Source: Phoebastria nigripes
Taxonomy: Eukaryota; Chordata; Aves; Procellariiformes; Diomedeidae
Reading direction: 5' to 3'
NCBI GenBank assembly: GCA_035582835.1
Contig: JAYKAV010003432.1
Span: forward strand, 1,667,710 to 1,731,709
DNA: 64,000 bases
Shown: positions 1 to 12,048 of the stretch, piece after piece
How positions within the stretch are numbered: the first letter of the stretch is position 1
How the letters are laid out: each line of letters starts with the position of its first letter
Made by a program: the position numbers and the translations under genes
Notes under the pieces: model-generated
The model's database searches: none
Told to the model about the DNA's origin: nothing
Seen by the model: only the letters and a program-made list of their open reading frames with translations

Positions 1-2364
1 CTCCATGCCTTGTTTCGGGCTGTGGCTGCCCTGGGCTGTGGACGGCCCTGCAGCCTCCCCGTGGGGCGTGCAGGGCTCTGAGCTGCCCCCGTAGCCCCCC
101 CGGGCTCTGAACATCACCCCACGGCTACCCCCAGCAAGCTTTCCCCCCTCTCATCGCCTCCTTTTCCATGAAAAACTTCAGAGGCAGGGTGGGAACGACT
201 ATAAAATCATGAAAATGTTTGTAAGAAAAGGAAAGTCATTCCTCCAATGTAATGACAGTGCAGGTTAATGTGTATGTTAATTTTAAGTGTCTGGGCACAA
301 TTTGAAAGAAGGGATGGTTTATCTGATTTAACAAATTACACCCTTTCTCAAATCTGGAATGAAATGCTGGTTCTTTATTTGGGCAATACCAAATTTAATT
401 TATAATGTTTGGACCATGCAAAAAGAAAAAAGAAAAAAAAAAGAAGTAGGCATGTAAAATTCAGTATCACTTTATTATGACAATGTGCTACCCGGCCTCC
501 TAGCACCCTGCGCCAGACATGAATATTTTAGTAACCAAGGAGGAGCAGCGTGAGCTGGAAGCATAATAATCGGTGTAGCCTAAGCACATCTTTTAGCGCC
601 GGCTCGGGAGGATGTCTCTGCTCCCCGGAGCAGAGCCCGAGCGGGCACCCGTGGGAGGGTGGGATGGGGGATGCACTGGCAGCCCCTTCCCAGAGGATGG
701 TGTCCCAGCACCGCTCTGCCAGACCGTGGGGACACCCTGCTGCGGGACCAGGGATGGGGAGGTGATGCAACGGCAATGGTGGCCCTCCCACCACAAACTC
801 CTCTGGTCCAGCTCTCTTTCCAGATCTTGCACTGAGCTGGAATTTCCCCAAATAAGCAAGAAGAGGTGTTTTGCCTTCCCCAAGACACTGTTTTGTGGAC
901 ATGGTGTGACATGCTACAGCCACCGACTCTGGTCACTACCCATACCAGGGTGCTGCCGCCACCTTTGTAGCCCGCAGTTGTCCCCTGGTCCTGTGTCAGC
1001 GCAAAGCCACCGAGAGCAGAGCGTGTCCCCTCCTGGTACGGGTGAGACCAAGGTGGGCACCCAGGGCCTGGTGGGACAGTTCTCCTTCCCGTGGCTCAGC
1101 TGCTTGAAGCTAAGCACATGCTGAACCGGAGCCCGAGAAGTTAACAGCTTGTGGGATCAGGTCATGAGATGATCTACAGCATTAGATGCCTTTGATCAGT
1201 GCTTGTAAACACAAACATTTAACTTTCCAGCTCACCAAGTTTCATTAAAAAAGAAAGCCTGAGTAAGTAGAAATAATTTTATATTGCTGCTAATGAAATT
1301 GGATTAAGATAATAGGGTCTTATCTGAATCATTACACATTTCATCTGCAATTTTTTTTCACAATTTCATTATTCAAAACGCTGCATATTTGCCATATTCA
1401 TTAAAAAGCAGGGCAAGAGACACAACCTTAGCACTGAAAAGAAAATAAAGCTTGTCATGAAGAGAGATATTTTTACATTGTAAGAATTGTTTTCCTTTGT
1501 ACTTGGGAACCATGAGATATATTTGGAAAATGGATTTATTGGGTCTAGAAACAACTCTTTCTTATCTCTCACCATCTAAAGCAGACACCAGTGGAACCCC
1601 ACAGGCATGTGAGGCTGCTCGAATTAGCCACCTGGCAACACAGGCAGTCTCCTGGCGATCCAGAAACAGTAGTTAAAAAGAAAAGTATTCCACAGAAGGG
1701 TCCATAGCCTAAATTAAATAATTTGCACACAGGAGAATCAAGGATTCGAACACTGTTCCTAGGGTTGTTATTGCTGTTCCTGTCGGCTACTCCCATTTCC
1801 TCAGCTACTAACCTGCTTTGCGATCAGAACAAATGTTATTATAGTTTTGATGACATTCCCTTCATCCAATTAAAAACCTTTAGTTTAATTAAACTAAAAC
1901 TTAGTTTTTTACAAAAAAACAAATTAAAATCTTTAAAAAGTTAAATTAAATTAATTACATCTAATTGAAAACTTTCTGAAAGTTGGGAAAAAAATCAGGT
2001 CTCAAAGACTGGGCTAATATTCAGCAAGAAAAGGTGGTGGTGGCCTGACTTGTGCCCCCAGACAGCACCAAGAGCTCTGACAGCAGACCTGCTCTCTCTT
2101 CCCTTACTGGAAGATGGAAGAGGCTGAAAAATACCAGCACCTCAATAATGACTGGGGGGCTGGAAGTGGTACCTTTCTGTGCCTTAAAATGCTCCGTTTT
2201 ATTAACTTTTCAAAAAAAGAGGATCACAAGGCAATTTGATTACAATACATTAGTACTGCAACCTAACGGCTGTTAAATCTAGCAGAGGAAGGGTGGCAAG
2301 GACCGCGGCTGGAAGCCAAAGCCAAAAAACCCCCAAATTAGAAGTGATCCCTATGCTTTCAGCA
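1..2364. other. Non-genic stretch, no supported gene
   Basis: No gene is visible here. The first 170 bases and 600-1130 are GC-rich, and long open frames occur there in several frames of both strands at once (for example 170 codons at 612-1124 plus and 131 codons at 528-923 minus). That pattern is what low stop-codon density in GC-rich DNA produces; none of the translations shows a domain I recognise. The stretch 1200-1560 is AT-rich and 1860-1975 is extremely AT-rich with palindromes. No transposon family could be named. Confidence 0.6.
1879..1898. repeat. Perfect 20-bp AT-rich palindrome
   Basis: The ten bases 1879-1888 are the exact reverse complement of 1889-1898, centred on TTAATTAA. 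Just downstream AAACTAA (1891-1897) is complementary to TTAGTTT (1901-1907), giving a second overlapping hairpin. It lies in an AT-rich block and may be chance in such composition. It could extrude as a cruciform. Confidence 0.7.
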
Positions 2365-2475
2365 GCAAGTGTCATTAACCCCTGGAACAAACTGCTTACG
2401 GAAGGGTGGAGACTCCCTACACCGTCAAAGCAAACCAGCCTCCCGTTAAGACTGGATGGCTCTGAAGAGCACGTG
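2365..2475 (+). mobile_element. Possible very old CR1 LINE 3' fragment
   Basis: In one frame the stretch reads like the tail of a CR1-type ORF2: a V-I-N-x-W-N-K-L start, then a region corresponding to the usual 'PSLE.FK.RLD' segment, here strongly degraded (…PSKQTSLPLRLDG…). This spacing matches the last about 40 residues of CR1 proteins. The match is short and decayed, so chance resemblance is possible. Confidence 0.35.
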
Positions 2476-2930
2476 TTAACAGAGCAGATGGAAAGAGTTT
2501 AGCCCATGGTGGGAAGTGCATGCCTTTTTATTTTGTTTTCCAGGCTAGACAATACGCCCCTGGAGTGGTGGGGGGATGCGTCTGTCGATACCTCTCTAAG
2601 TTACCAGACGCAAGACTAAAGCTGTGCGGCTCAACCCACGCTAAATATCTTCCCATAGCCTGGGATCAGGTGCGGGCACACGGAGGCTTAGTGGAAGTCA
2701 GGTACAATTTCAGCTATTATCCCTGTTGTCATGGGGAAGAGCTCAGAGGGAGTTAAGTGAATGTATTCCTAATTAAAGGTAACACAATGGCTCCCCGAAG
2801 ACTGAGTGACTCCTTTTAGTCACAGTGGAAGTACCAAGGGCAGCAGCAGTGTAAGATAAGATGTCTAAATTCAGCCGTAATGCTGGAAACACAGCTCAAT
2901 TTCTATGGATTACTCAAGCACTGGGTTTAG

Positions 2931-2987
2931 TGGCATTGGGGTGCCACTGGGCGCCATCGGGTTGGCATTGGGGTGCCACTGGGCACC
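2931..2987. repeat. Two-copy tandem repeat, period 32
   Basis: A 25-bp unit starting TGGCATTGGGGTGCCACTGG occurs at 2931-2955 and 2963-2987 with one difference (GCGCC against GCACC), separated by a 7-bp spacer. The unit itself contains inverted GGCA/TGCC halves. Confidence 0.8.
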
Positions 2988-3840
2988 TCTTGGGCACGTA
3001 GGCTTTGTGTGGTCCTGTAGACGTAGGGGCAGCACGGAGAATGAGTGCTGGTCAGTATTTGCTGGTCAGTGAATGGCTCCAGGAGAGGTGGGGTTGGAGA
3101 TACCACTGTGCTCAGAGGGCACCATGTGCACGCCTATGTCTGAGGAACCAAACCGAGCCTTAGTACCTCCCCTCCAGACTTGTATCTGGGATTAGTGTCT
3201 GTGAAAGGAGGAAGTTAAAAAGCAAAAAAAAAAGTAAGAAGTCCCTACATCTCAAGAACCTGCAGGCTGTCAGGAGGAAAAGCCTTTCTGCTGTGCACCT
3301 GAGAGGACCAGTTAACCTTTACCTGCACAACTTGAACCAAAGAAACGGGTGTTCACAGCCGCTTTGAGACACGCATTCAAAATGGTCAGACATGTCACTG
3401 CTTTAAAATTAAAGCAAGGTGTCGGTAATGATTTTGATTTACTTAAAAGCATGCCACTTGTCACCTTGCATTTTCAATTTTCTATCATCAGTCAGCTTCC
3501 TCCACTAAAGATTTAACCTTGGGCTCTTCTTGAAATGGTTTCCTTTGGCCTTTTGTTATGTTTCCTCCTGCTGTATCTGTCCAATTTCTGCAGTGTTTGG
3601 GAGCAGCTGTACNTTTCATAGCCAATCTAAAAAAAACACGTAGATGAAAAAGTGCTGAGTAACATATGTGGGTTTTTTCAGAGCTCTTAAATACCATGAG
3701 AAAATTTGAGGATCTTGTTCTATTGTATTGTTTTGGGGTCTTGCTCTAGTTATTCTATNCTATCCTATCCTATTGTATTTCTTTTTCTGTTTTATTCATT
3801 CTGGTATAAATTTATCACACCNTGTGTAATAGCTTGGTGC
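2988..3840. other. Non-genic stretch upstream of LTR copy 1
   Basis: No gene or named repeat. A short pentamer repeat (CTATC units, 3755-3775) sits about 65 bases before the LTR. Three isolated N bases fall at 3613, 3759 and 3822. Confidence 0.6.
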
Positions 3841-4434
3841 TGGTTTTGGCTGGNATAGAGTTAATTTTCTTCATAGAAGCTGGTATGGGGCTGTGTTTTG
3901 GATTTGTGCTGGAAACAACGTTGATAACACAGGGATGTTTTTGCTGTTGCTGAGCAGTGCTTACACAGAGCCAAGGCTCCTCACCCCACCCCACCAGCGA
4001 GGAGGCTGTGGGGGTGCACAAGGAGTTGGGAGGGGACACAGCCGGGACAGCTGACCCCAACTGACCAACGCGATATTCCATACCATATGGTGTCATGCTC
4101 AGCGTATAGAGCGGGGGGGAAGGTTGGCAGGGGGGCCGCTGCTCGGGGGCAGGCTGGGCATCGGTCAGTTGGTGGTGAGCAATTGTTTTCATTTGCATCA
4201 CTTGTCTTTCTTGGGGTTTATTTCTTTCTGGTATTTTCCTTTTCATTACTATTATTATCATCATTATTTTATTTTATTTTATTTTATTTTATTTCAATTA
4301 TTAAACTGTTCCTATCTCAACCCACAAGTTTTCTCACTTTTACCCTTCCAATTCTCTTCCCCCCATCCTGCTGCGGGGGGAGTGAGCGAGCGGCTGGCGG
4401 GTGCTTAGTTGCCAGCNGGGGTTAAACCACGACA
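3841..4434 (+). mobile_element. Solo LTR of an avian endogenous retrovirus (copy 1)
   Basis: The element begins TGGTTTTGGCTGG and ends GGTTAAACCACGACA, giving the TG…CA ends of a retroviral LTR. It shares these ends and most of its inner blocks with 11640-12174: a CATACCAT(A/G)TG(G/A)TGTCATGCTCAG segment upstream of the TATA position, an ATTAAA poly(A) signal, and a GGGGGGAGTGAGCGAGCGGC block near the 3' end. No gag, pol or env lies beside it, so it is a solo LTR. The TATA position reads TATAGA (4105-4110), so the promoter looks decayed. No clear 4-6-bp target-site duplication is visible. The 5' boundary could lie a few bases further left (TGGTGC at 3835). Confidence 0.8.
4266..4294 (+). repeat. 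(ATTTT)n microsatellite inside LTR copy 1
   Basis: Nearly six ATTTT units lie just before the LTR poly(A) signal ATTAAA (4300-4305). The corresponding place in LTR copy 2 holds an (ATT)15 run instead. Confidence 0.95.
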
Positions 4435-7400
4435 GGTTATGTAGGCTCTAGTAAATATATAGGTAGGCATCTTCAAGGGGGAATGAATCCCATTTTAATT
4501 GCCCTCTGAAGGAACTTGTGTCTCTCCGTTGACGGGGGGAATGCTAAATCATTAATTTGATAGACACCTAACTCCAGACCTGCCACCGAGATTCTGCAGA
4601 TGAATAATACAGTCCGGTTATTTACCTGGCATACATTTACCTGGCTAAAACTTGATGATAACCTGCACTTCTGTGGCTTGGCTTTGCCGCGTCTCCTTGT
4701 ATTTTGGTTGCAAGTGCTGCTCAACGGGCATGCTACGAGAAGGCAAATGTCCGCCACCTCTGACAGCAGCTGAGAACACGTCCATGTCTCTTCTATCTTC
4801 AAATCTCACAGGGCAAAGCGGGCTATAGCTGAACGGTGGGCACATGCCGAGGCACACGCAACCCCCCTTCNATGGGAGGGAGAGGGGCTGGGCTTTGCTT
4901 CTCTGAAACCACGTGAACTTTTTATTATCAATAACTAGAGTTATTGTTTTTGTTTTAAATTGGCTGTAGTAGCTGCAATACATTAATTCCAGCAAAAGGA
5001 ATGCCTAACGCAAGCATAAATCTTCTGAAATATTTATAGCACACATGTCTCAACATGTCCTGTATTTATAGGCAAACCATTTAAATGAATATCTGATAAG
5101 GAAAAAGACTATTAAGTTGAGAAAAATCTTCTCTTCCCAGCAGGGCTACAATGAGTATTTGAGCAGCTAAATGAATAAATCTGCTTGGCACTAATATATC
5201 AATGCTGCATGTTCTATAAACTTTCCATGCAGGAGAATATAAATATCTGACAAAGAAATAATCCTATTAAAGAAGAAAATTGACTGCGACTCAGACCCAT
5301 ATGGATAACAGGTCTTTGCAGTATTATCTGCTGGGTCTTTGATTCTCTGTCTTTACTAACTTTTTTTTCCACCTCAACCTTAGGGAATCTTTTCTGAAGA
5401 TATCTCCATTTAAAGTAAAGTAGCCAGAAAATCTTTCACAGTTCTAGAAAGGACTCTCTAGCCAAGGAGGGATTTCACACAGCTTTAAGGGCTGAAGGGA
5501 TTTTTTTATACATGTAGTTTGACTTTCTATATCGCACTGAGCAGTGACTTACGCAGCGGTTCATGCATCAATTTTATTACCGGGATGGGGGTGCTGATGT
5601 GTTTTGAAGTAGTGAGACTAAAGGCGTGCGAGGGGATGAAAGTGCATTTGCTCCCTCCCTCCGGGAGAGCAGCCAGGTTTTGAAGCTCAGCACAAACCAT
5701 GGCCACCTGCAAGCCATGGGCAGCAGAAAACAGAGCTGGTTTAGGTACAGCTCCAACCAAAGCATCAATTTGGTGCACATCAAATGCCTTTGCATTGCAC
5801 CAGGGGAGCAGGCATCTGAGCTGCAGCCTGCACTTCAGGTAGCCCAAATTTCCAGGAACGTGTTTGAAGACTAATTCGCTCAGGGGACTGCTCAGTTTTA
5901 GTCACAAGCAAAGGATGGGACTGTTCATGGTCTTCTGGGTTTTGCTTTCATAACTTTTCATAAATTCAAGTGTGACAAAACACGTAGCAATTTCATAAGC
6001 TCTGTAAAACAACTCCTTGTCTTCAGGCAAAAGCTAATGGTTTCAACTGCTAAATAAATGGACAGCCCCCCTCTGCCGGGGATTCACGTGTGCTAATGTG
6101 TGAGTCAGGGTAGACTGAGAAAATTAGAAAACTCACAATAGTGTTAAATAAAACTGGGATTTTCAAAGGCACCTGAGTGTAGTAACTAAATCTTAAAGGA
6201 TTTAAGCAACGTCATTCTTTTCTGAGAATCTGAGTGGAAAAATAATGTCGTATACATGCTCAGAAACCTTTCTATTAATAAAAAGCTCCTGTTCGGTGGA
6301 AATTAGAAGTGATGGGAGTCAGAGAGGAGAGGGACCTGCTGTGGTCCCACGGGTGAGTAGCGGCGGGCAGCCTCCGTGCCTCCCCCTCCCGGCACATGGG
6401 TCAGGGGCTTGGTGCATTTGTTTCCCAGCCAAAACCTTTGCCTTCAGGCACAACTGAAATAATTATTACAGTGCAGAATGAGCCTGCCTCTGTGCATCAT
6501 GATATACCCAAATAAAAATTAATACCTACCCCAGAGGATTAGTTCTTGCCCCAGGATGTACCCTTCCAGCTGTCACAGGAGTTTTGTGTTGGACTTGTTT
6601 TTTGGTACCCTTAATAGCATTAAGTAGTCACTTGCCTGTGTAAAGCTGTCCCTCTTAGGGCTTGAGGGGACTCAGGCAGCGTAAGGTCCTTGCTTCTCCT
6701 TCCAGTGCTGCCTGTCTCCACTTTACCCCAAGGCACCATTCAGGCGGAGATTGCCTAAGTAAAAGTTCTCCTTATTTTTGTGTCCCTCAAACCCCCACCA
6801 CAAACTGAACTGCATAAAAACATTGCTCATAAGGAGTAGGAGGTGCTGCTGAAGGGAAAGGATGCTCTTCCAAAACATGTTGAGGAATAAGCTCATTAGA
6901 GACAATTTTGTTTGCAGACATCTCTCCCGAAGGCAAGTTAATTTGTGGGGAAGAACAGACGTTGCAATCTGGCAGGGGAACCTTCCCAACGTATTTGGCA
7001 ATCCCACAGAAGCCATAAATCTGGGTAGCATCCCCTCCTACAGCTTGACTCCCTCCGTAGCCCCCGAAGGCGTCACAGTTCACAGGGAAGGTTTGCTGCC
7101 GCACCACTCAGCCCACGCGCCAGTGACACGGAGGGGATGGGCTTCCCTCGCTGCTCGGAGGGGCACTCGGAGCGGCCGAGACCGCAGAAGCTCTGCTCAG
7201 CCTCTCCTAGAAGAGCGTATATGGAGGGAGCAGCAAGAGTTAAAGGCAGAAAGAATGATTATCGCAAGCGAATAGGTTACCAACAAGACCTTTTCTCCAG
7301 TAAGTCCATTGAGGTCTTCTAAGTAGGAATGGTGTGGCATCCAAAACGAGTGCATCAGAAACTGGTCAACAGTAGACAACAAGTGCTTGTGGAGGCTTGG

Positions 7401-10400
7401 AGACCATGGAGTGTGGCGTGACAAAGAGGCAGGAGAGCAGGGCAGGGCGACTTTTGGAGTCAGCATCACCTTAAAATGAAAGCCAAACCATGTCCTGAGA
7501 CAACAACCTCAATGGGCCTTTGTCATCTGGATTTTACTTTCTTTTAATTACACCAAACCAGAGACTGGGGACAATGTGACCTTTCTCTTCTTTCTCTGGC
7601 TTTGTCTAAGTCCCATATGACTGCTATAATACAAAATATGTCATTGCTGCTGTGAGCGTTTCCTTCTGGTTTTATTTCTTTGTACCTCTCCCTTCTTGCT
7701 TTCCGTGCAATGAGGATCTGGTTTGGCCCACCAAGGTCACTTTTGTAAAACAAAAGCCCTTTGTAAAATTGACGCAAGCCTGCAACCAAACAAGGCAGCC
7801 AGGCGCAAGAGACCCCAAAGCTGCTGCAAGTTTGCAGGGCTTGGGATGGCTGATGAGCATGGCCCGTGGCTTTGTTCTCCAGTGGTGAAGGTGCCTGGTC
7901 CGGTCTACATATAAAAAAACCATTTTCTGATGTTGCTGTTTATTCTCTTTGCCTTTTATGCATTCATTAGTCTTGGTTGGTATGCAGGGAAGCAGCCCAG
8001 GACTTTGAAAACAACTGCAGTAACAAGCACTCCAGCTTGTTTCAGGAAACTTTTTTACTTCCCATCTTTAGTGCCATCCAAGAGATTGTCAAACGGGATT
8101 TTCTTTTTCTTAAACCCTCAGCATTTAAAGGCAAAAAGAATAAAGGATATTGTTAATACGAATGTCTTTGTCAGTTCTTTCTTTTTCAGATGCTATAACA
8201 GTTTTTCTTCTTTTTTGGATCTTTAAGAGCAGATTTGAAAGATGTAGAACATCACTTATTTGCCAGAGGCCAAGGCAGACCCAGACTTGTCTTCAAAACC
8301 CCAACCATGTTCACTTGCCGAATGCTGTACCGCGGTGGGGACCCAGCAATAGTTTCGAGCCTCGTTTTTTTCCATGTCATGGGAAAACAAGACTAATGTT
8401 ACCTTCCTGTGGATGCCCAGGCCTCCCACAGGGTCGGCTCATTGCCCACGTGAATGCTGGTTTAGTAACTCTGTGACCCCAGGGACGTCTCGGTGCAGAA
8501 GCCGAGGGGCTCTCACAAGTCCTCTCCCCGTAGGTGCCACAGGCACTCGAGGGACGCACCTCCGACACCCGCAGGCGTGTGAACCGAGTCCTTCATTTCT
8601 CTTGGTATTGTAGGACTGCCTCAAATATGAGAGAGATGCTTTTCCAGACCTTATTAACACTTGATGCAGATGAAAGGATTTATTTCCTCTTTTTCATTCT
8701 GGTGAGATCTGCATGAATGTTGATCCAAACTCAAAATATTTTTCAATTCTTTCAGTGGCTGAACTGGAAAAAAAAAGTGATTAGCTCTCAGCTCTGCTTC
8801 TGGGATAGTAGATGTATCTCTTTTAGCCCACGTTGCAAAGCTATAGCTGAGTCCTCAGTGATCTTCTGTTCCTCTTTATTCCACACCCTGCCAATCCCCC
8901 TCCTCTCGTCTGCAGCTCGGTAGCAGCTCTCGCTGTTGCTCACACAGTCTCTCTCCTCTGGTATCAACTTTTTCAAAGATAATTTGTTTTTTCTGGCTTA
9001 ACAGTCTTGCAGGCATGGGGCAGGCACGTGGTTTGGCTTACGGAGAACACAATCACCCAGTTTTCCATCTATTCCCTTGCCGGTGCTTTCGCTGGAGAGG
9101 CTGGGGTGCTGGACAGGCTGTGCCCAGCCACAGGCGTGTCCTGGTGCTGCTGATAACCACAGATACAGGAGGGCTCGCTGAGGGACGAGCATGAAGCAGA
9201 TTGTCCAGCGACACACGAGGAACCATCTGTGATCTTCCACAGCAAACACACGTACCTTTAAAGAAAGCCACTAAGGCGGTTGCAGTATTGCATTTTGGAG
9301 CAGTTAAGTGTCAAGCAAATGCTTTTGAGAGGGAACTTTTTTCTGTGAGTAGAGAAACAGCAGAGGTGGGATGTCAGAGTCTCACAGAAAACTTCTCTAA
9401 ATGGGCTTTTTTGGTTAAATTTTGGGGGGGGCAGGGAGGAAAGATGGGAAGAAACAACCCTTCAGGTCAGGCATATGAGAAGCTCCATGCTTCTTGGTTT
9501 TGTTCCTTGTCTGATACTACAGCACTTGTTTGTCTTGGATTTTTCTTTCTCCTACAAACCTTAAGATTTGAGGCTGTGTTCCTTGTCTGTGTTCTAGGGT
9601 CGAGACACTCGTCCTGTAGCTTTTCCCTATGAGCAGTGTAAAACCAGGTTTCCATGCCTTTGTGTCTGTCGGACAGGTGACCCCTTTGTTTAGAAGGACC
9701 ACACACCCATGCCCCCACCACATGTCCCACCACAGAGGTCCCCACTCAGGGCATCCCACATGTCGCCCATCTCCTCCAAGGGCATGAAGCATAGAGGTGA
9801 TTTGACTGCAATTTTTGAGGCCCTTTCAACAGAAAAAGCAGCAAAACATGGCTTTTTGCAGTGAGAAACTTTGGAACTGCCTCCAGCCAGAGGTACCCCA
9901 CAGTTGCTTTTAGGGAGTGAAAAGGATGAAGGTGACAGAAAGCTGAGAGGGGCATGGGCAGGAGCTGGCTGCAGCTCATTACCGAGGTCCTCCATGAGGT
10001 CCACAGCTGAAATAGCTCTGATATACCCTTGCTTTAAATTTTAACAACCAACTCCATGCTCCTAACAACAAATCATCATTTTGAAACGTTCCCTAAGATT
10101 AGGAACTGCATGCTTGATTGCCCTGCGGATGGGAAGTGCATGATGAAGAATGGAAAAAAGAAAAAAAGCACTCATNGCTTGAGAAGCCCAAAAATAATGA
10201 TCTGGGTGCAGGTGTTTTGTAGAAGCAAAGCAAGCAGAAACTTTAGACTAAAAGGACTGTGTGATAACTCCACAATCAGATGGCAATTTTTAAGTGAGCT
10301 AAGCATTTTGTCTGAGAGGGAAATCTCCTGATGAATTCCCACTCTAGCTGGCTAATGGATTAAGTACACAGTTCAATGAGGAAATAAAATTGATCCAAAA

Positions 10401-11547
10401 CAAACATGCCTGTTTCAAACTTTGGACGAAAAGTCTTGATCCTGCTTCTACCGAAGTTAGGATCAGCTTTTCCATTGATTTTTGTGAGGAGGGACTGTGC
10501 TTCAAAAATCTTTTATGAATACTTTCCAAAGGTAAGTGATGAACAGCAGCAGTTGTGGAAATGACCAAACAGAATAAGACAAAGTAAACATAGACCTTGA
10601 TCCAATGAACAGCCTGTTGATGTGTTTAACTTTGAAGTGAACAGGCTTCTAAAGCATGCAAAATTAAATATATGCGTAAGTCACCTCCTAGGATCAAAGC
10701 TGAGGTGAGTGACAACCTGGCCCTCAAGCACCAGAAAAGGAATTTTTTAAATTAGCCAAGAGAAAAAGGCTGAGACAGCAAGGGGAGGAGCGCAACCAAC
10801 ATTGTCTACGTTTCTTTGGCTCTGTTGCAGCTCAAAGACACACAGTGTCCAAAAAAAGTTTAGCTTTTTTGAAGGTCAAGTAAAACTTGCTGAAGTTCTA
10901 ATTTGGAGAGAAATCCTGGAAGTATCACAAGGGTGAGAGATGAAATCAGTATGATGTGGGAATAAGAAACAGCTACACAAAGACCTGACAGAAGGGAAGA
11001 GCACAAGTAGTCGCTTATTGCGAAAGAGAGACAACTCCAACCTTCCTTCTCTAAGAGTTAATAGTTAACCAACCACTAAATCTAATGTATGAGGGAATTG
11101 TTTGGGTGGAAAAAGTGATACGATGCTTATATATGAATCCTTGTATGTTTATCATGCTCCATGGTAAGCTTCAAAGCAAGCTAGGGTTATCTGCCACCGT
11201 GATTCTCACTGGACAGCCCATCTCTTTGCAATATGAAGATATTTAAGCCACTGATTAGATGTGAATCTTTAACTTTTATTAATGCTGACAGAAACTGTGG
11301 GTCCATAGCACTCCCAATAATCAAGCCATTTCTTTAGAGTGCTTTCCTTTACAGAATCATATTTGTTACACTACTGCCCAATGGTCTGCTAAGAAAAAGG
11401 AGTATATTGCGCCAAGTTTTGCACTTATTTTAATAAAAACCTAATAGAGAGGACAAAAAAACCTGGGGTGAGGAGATGATACAGAAGCAGAGTGAAGAAT
11501 GATAATAGCAAATGTTACTTTCAGCAAATCTCCCTGAGGAGGAGAAG
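4435..11547. other. Non-genic stretch, 7.1 kb
   Basis: No gene or clear transposon. Frames of around 100 codons (4645-4995 minus, 5527-5847 minus, 6862-7275 plus, 9201-9632 plus) have no recognisable domains and no consistent splice signals. 5000-5290 is AT-rich and free of simple repeats, the texture often seen in conserved non-coding DNA. 7040-7215 carries about ten CpGs within 100 bases. A G-run occurs at 9423-9430. No N bases occur from 4872 to 10175. Confidence 0.6.
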
Positions 11548-11641
11548 GGATGTTAACTAAATATTTTACTATGTATTTGGACATAACTAAGTTCCAAATG
11601 CTAAATTCTTTTTCCAAATACGTAGTTACCAAAATGACCTG
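11548..11641 (+). repeat. 94-bp direct repeat, left copy, flanking LTR copy 2
   Basis: This segment starts GGATGTTAACTAAATA and runs to the LTR start. It aligns without gaps to 12175-12268 at a constant offset of 627 bp, with seven differences, four of them in the last 11 bases. One difference is CG here against TG in the right copy, a typical CpG decay. The repeat ends where the LTR begins. Confidence 0.9.
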
Positions 11642-11835
11642 GTTTTGGCTGGGATAGGGTTAATTTTCTTCCTAGTGCTGTGTTTTGGATTTAGTATGAG
11701 AAGAATGTTGATAAGACACTGATGTTTTAGCTGTTGCTAAGTAGTCTACTGGTCAAGGACTTTTCAGCTTCCCATGCTCTGCCAGGTGCACAAGAAGCTG
11801 GGAGGGAGCATAGCCGGGACAGCTAGCCCAACTGG

Positions 11836-11883
11836 CCAATGGGGTATTCCATACCATGTGATGTCATGCTCAGTATATAAATA
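11836..11883 (+). promoter_or_regulatory. LTR core promoter: CCAAT and TATA boxes
   Basis: CCAAT at 11836-11840 and TATAAATA at 11876-11883, 35 bases apart, are spaced as in a retroviral U3 core promoter and are oriented rightward. The equivalent sites in LTR copy 1 are mutated (CCAAC, TATAGA). Initiation would be expected near 11905-11915. Activity is inferred only. Confidence 0.55.
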
Positions 11884-11978
11884 GGAGGTGTGGTCCAGGA
11901 AGTAGTGATCACTGTTTGCGTATCAGTCGGCGGGTGGTGAGCAATTGCATTGTGCATCATTCATTTTGTATATTCTAC

Positions 11979-11979
<1 letters not shown>

Positions 11980-12024
<45 letters not shown>
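11980..12024 (+). repeat. (ATT)15 microsatellite inside LTR copy 2
   Basis: Fifteen uninterrupted ATT units (45 bp) end 18 bases before the LTR poly(A) signal. Such a pure run is expected to vary in length between individuals. Confidence 0.97.
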
Positions 12025-12025
<1 letters not shown>

Positions 12026-12042
12026 CCTTCCTTTTCTGTTCT

Positions 12043-12048
12043 ATTAAA
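12043..12048 (+). promoter_or_regulatory. LTR polyadenylation signal ATTAAA
   Basis: ATTAAA within CTATTAAACTG is shared with LTR copy 1 (4300-4305). It is followed by TG/T-rich sequence, consistent with the R-region poly(A) signal of the retroviral LTR. Confidence 0.6.

Noticed and set aside
612..1124. Longest open frame, 170 codons on the plus strand
   Set aside because: It lies in GC-rich DNA where 96-131-codon frames also occur on the minus strand. The translation is low-complexity in character with no domain or splice structure.
1725..1762. tRNA-like phrase GGATTCGAAC
   Set aside because: The flanking bases do not form a T-arm or any cloverleaf on either strand.
4087..4425. 112-codon and 94-codon plus frames
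   Set aside because: They lie wholly inside the solo LTR and translate its microsatellite and untranslated sequence.
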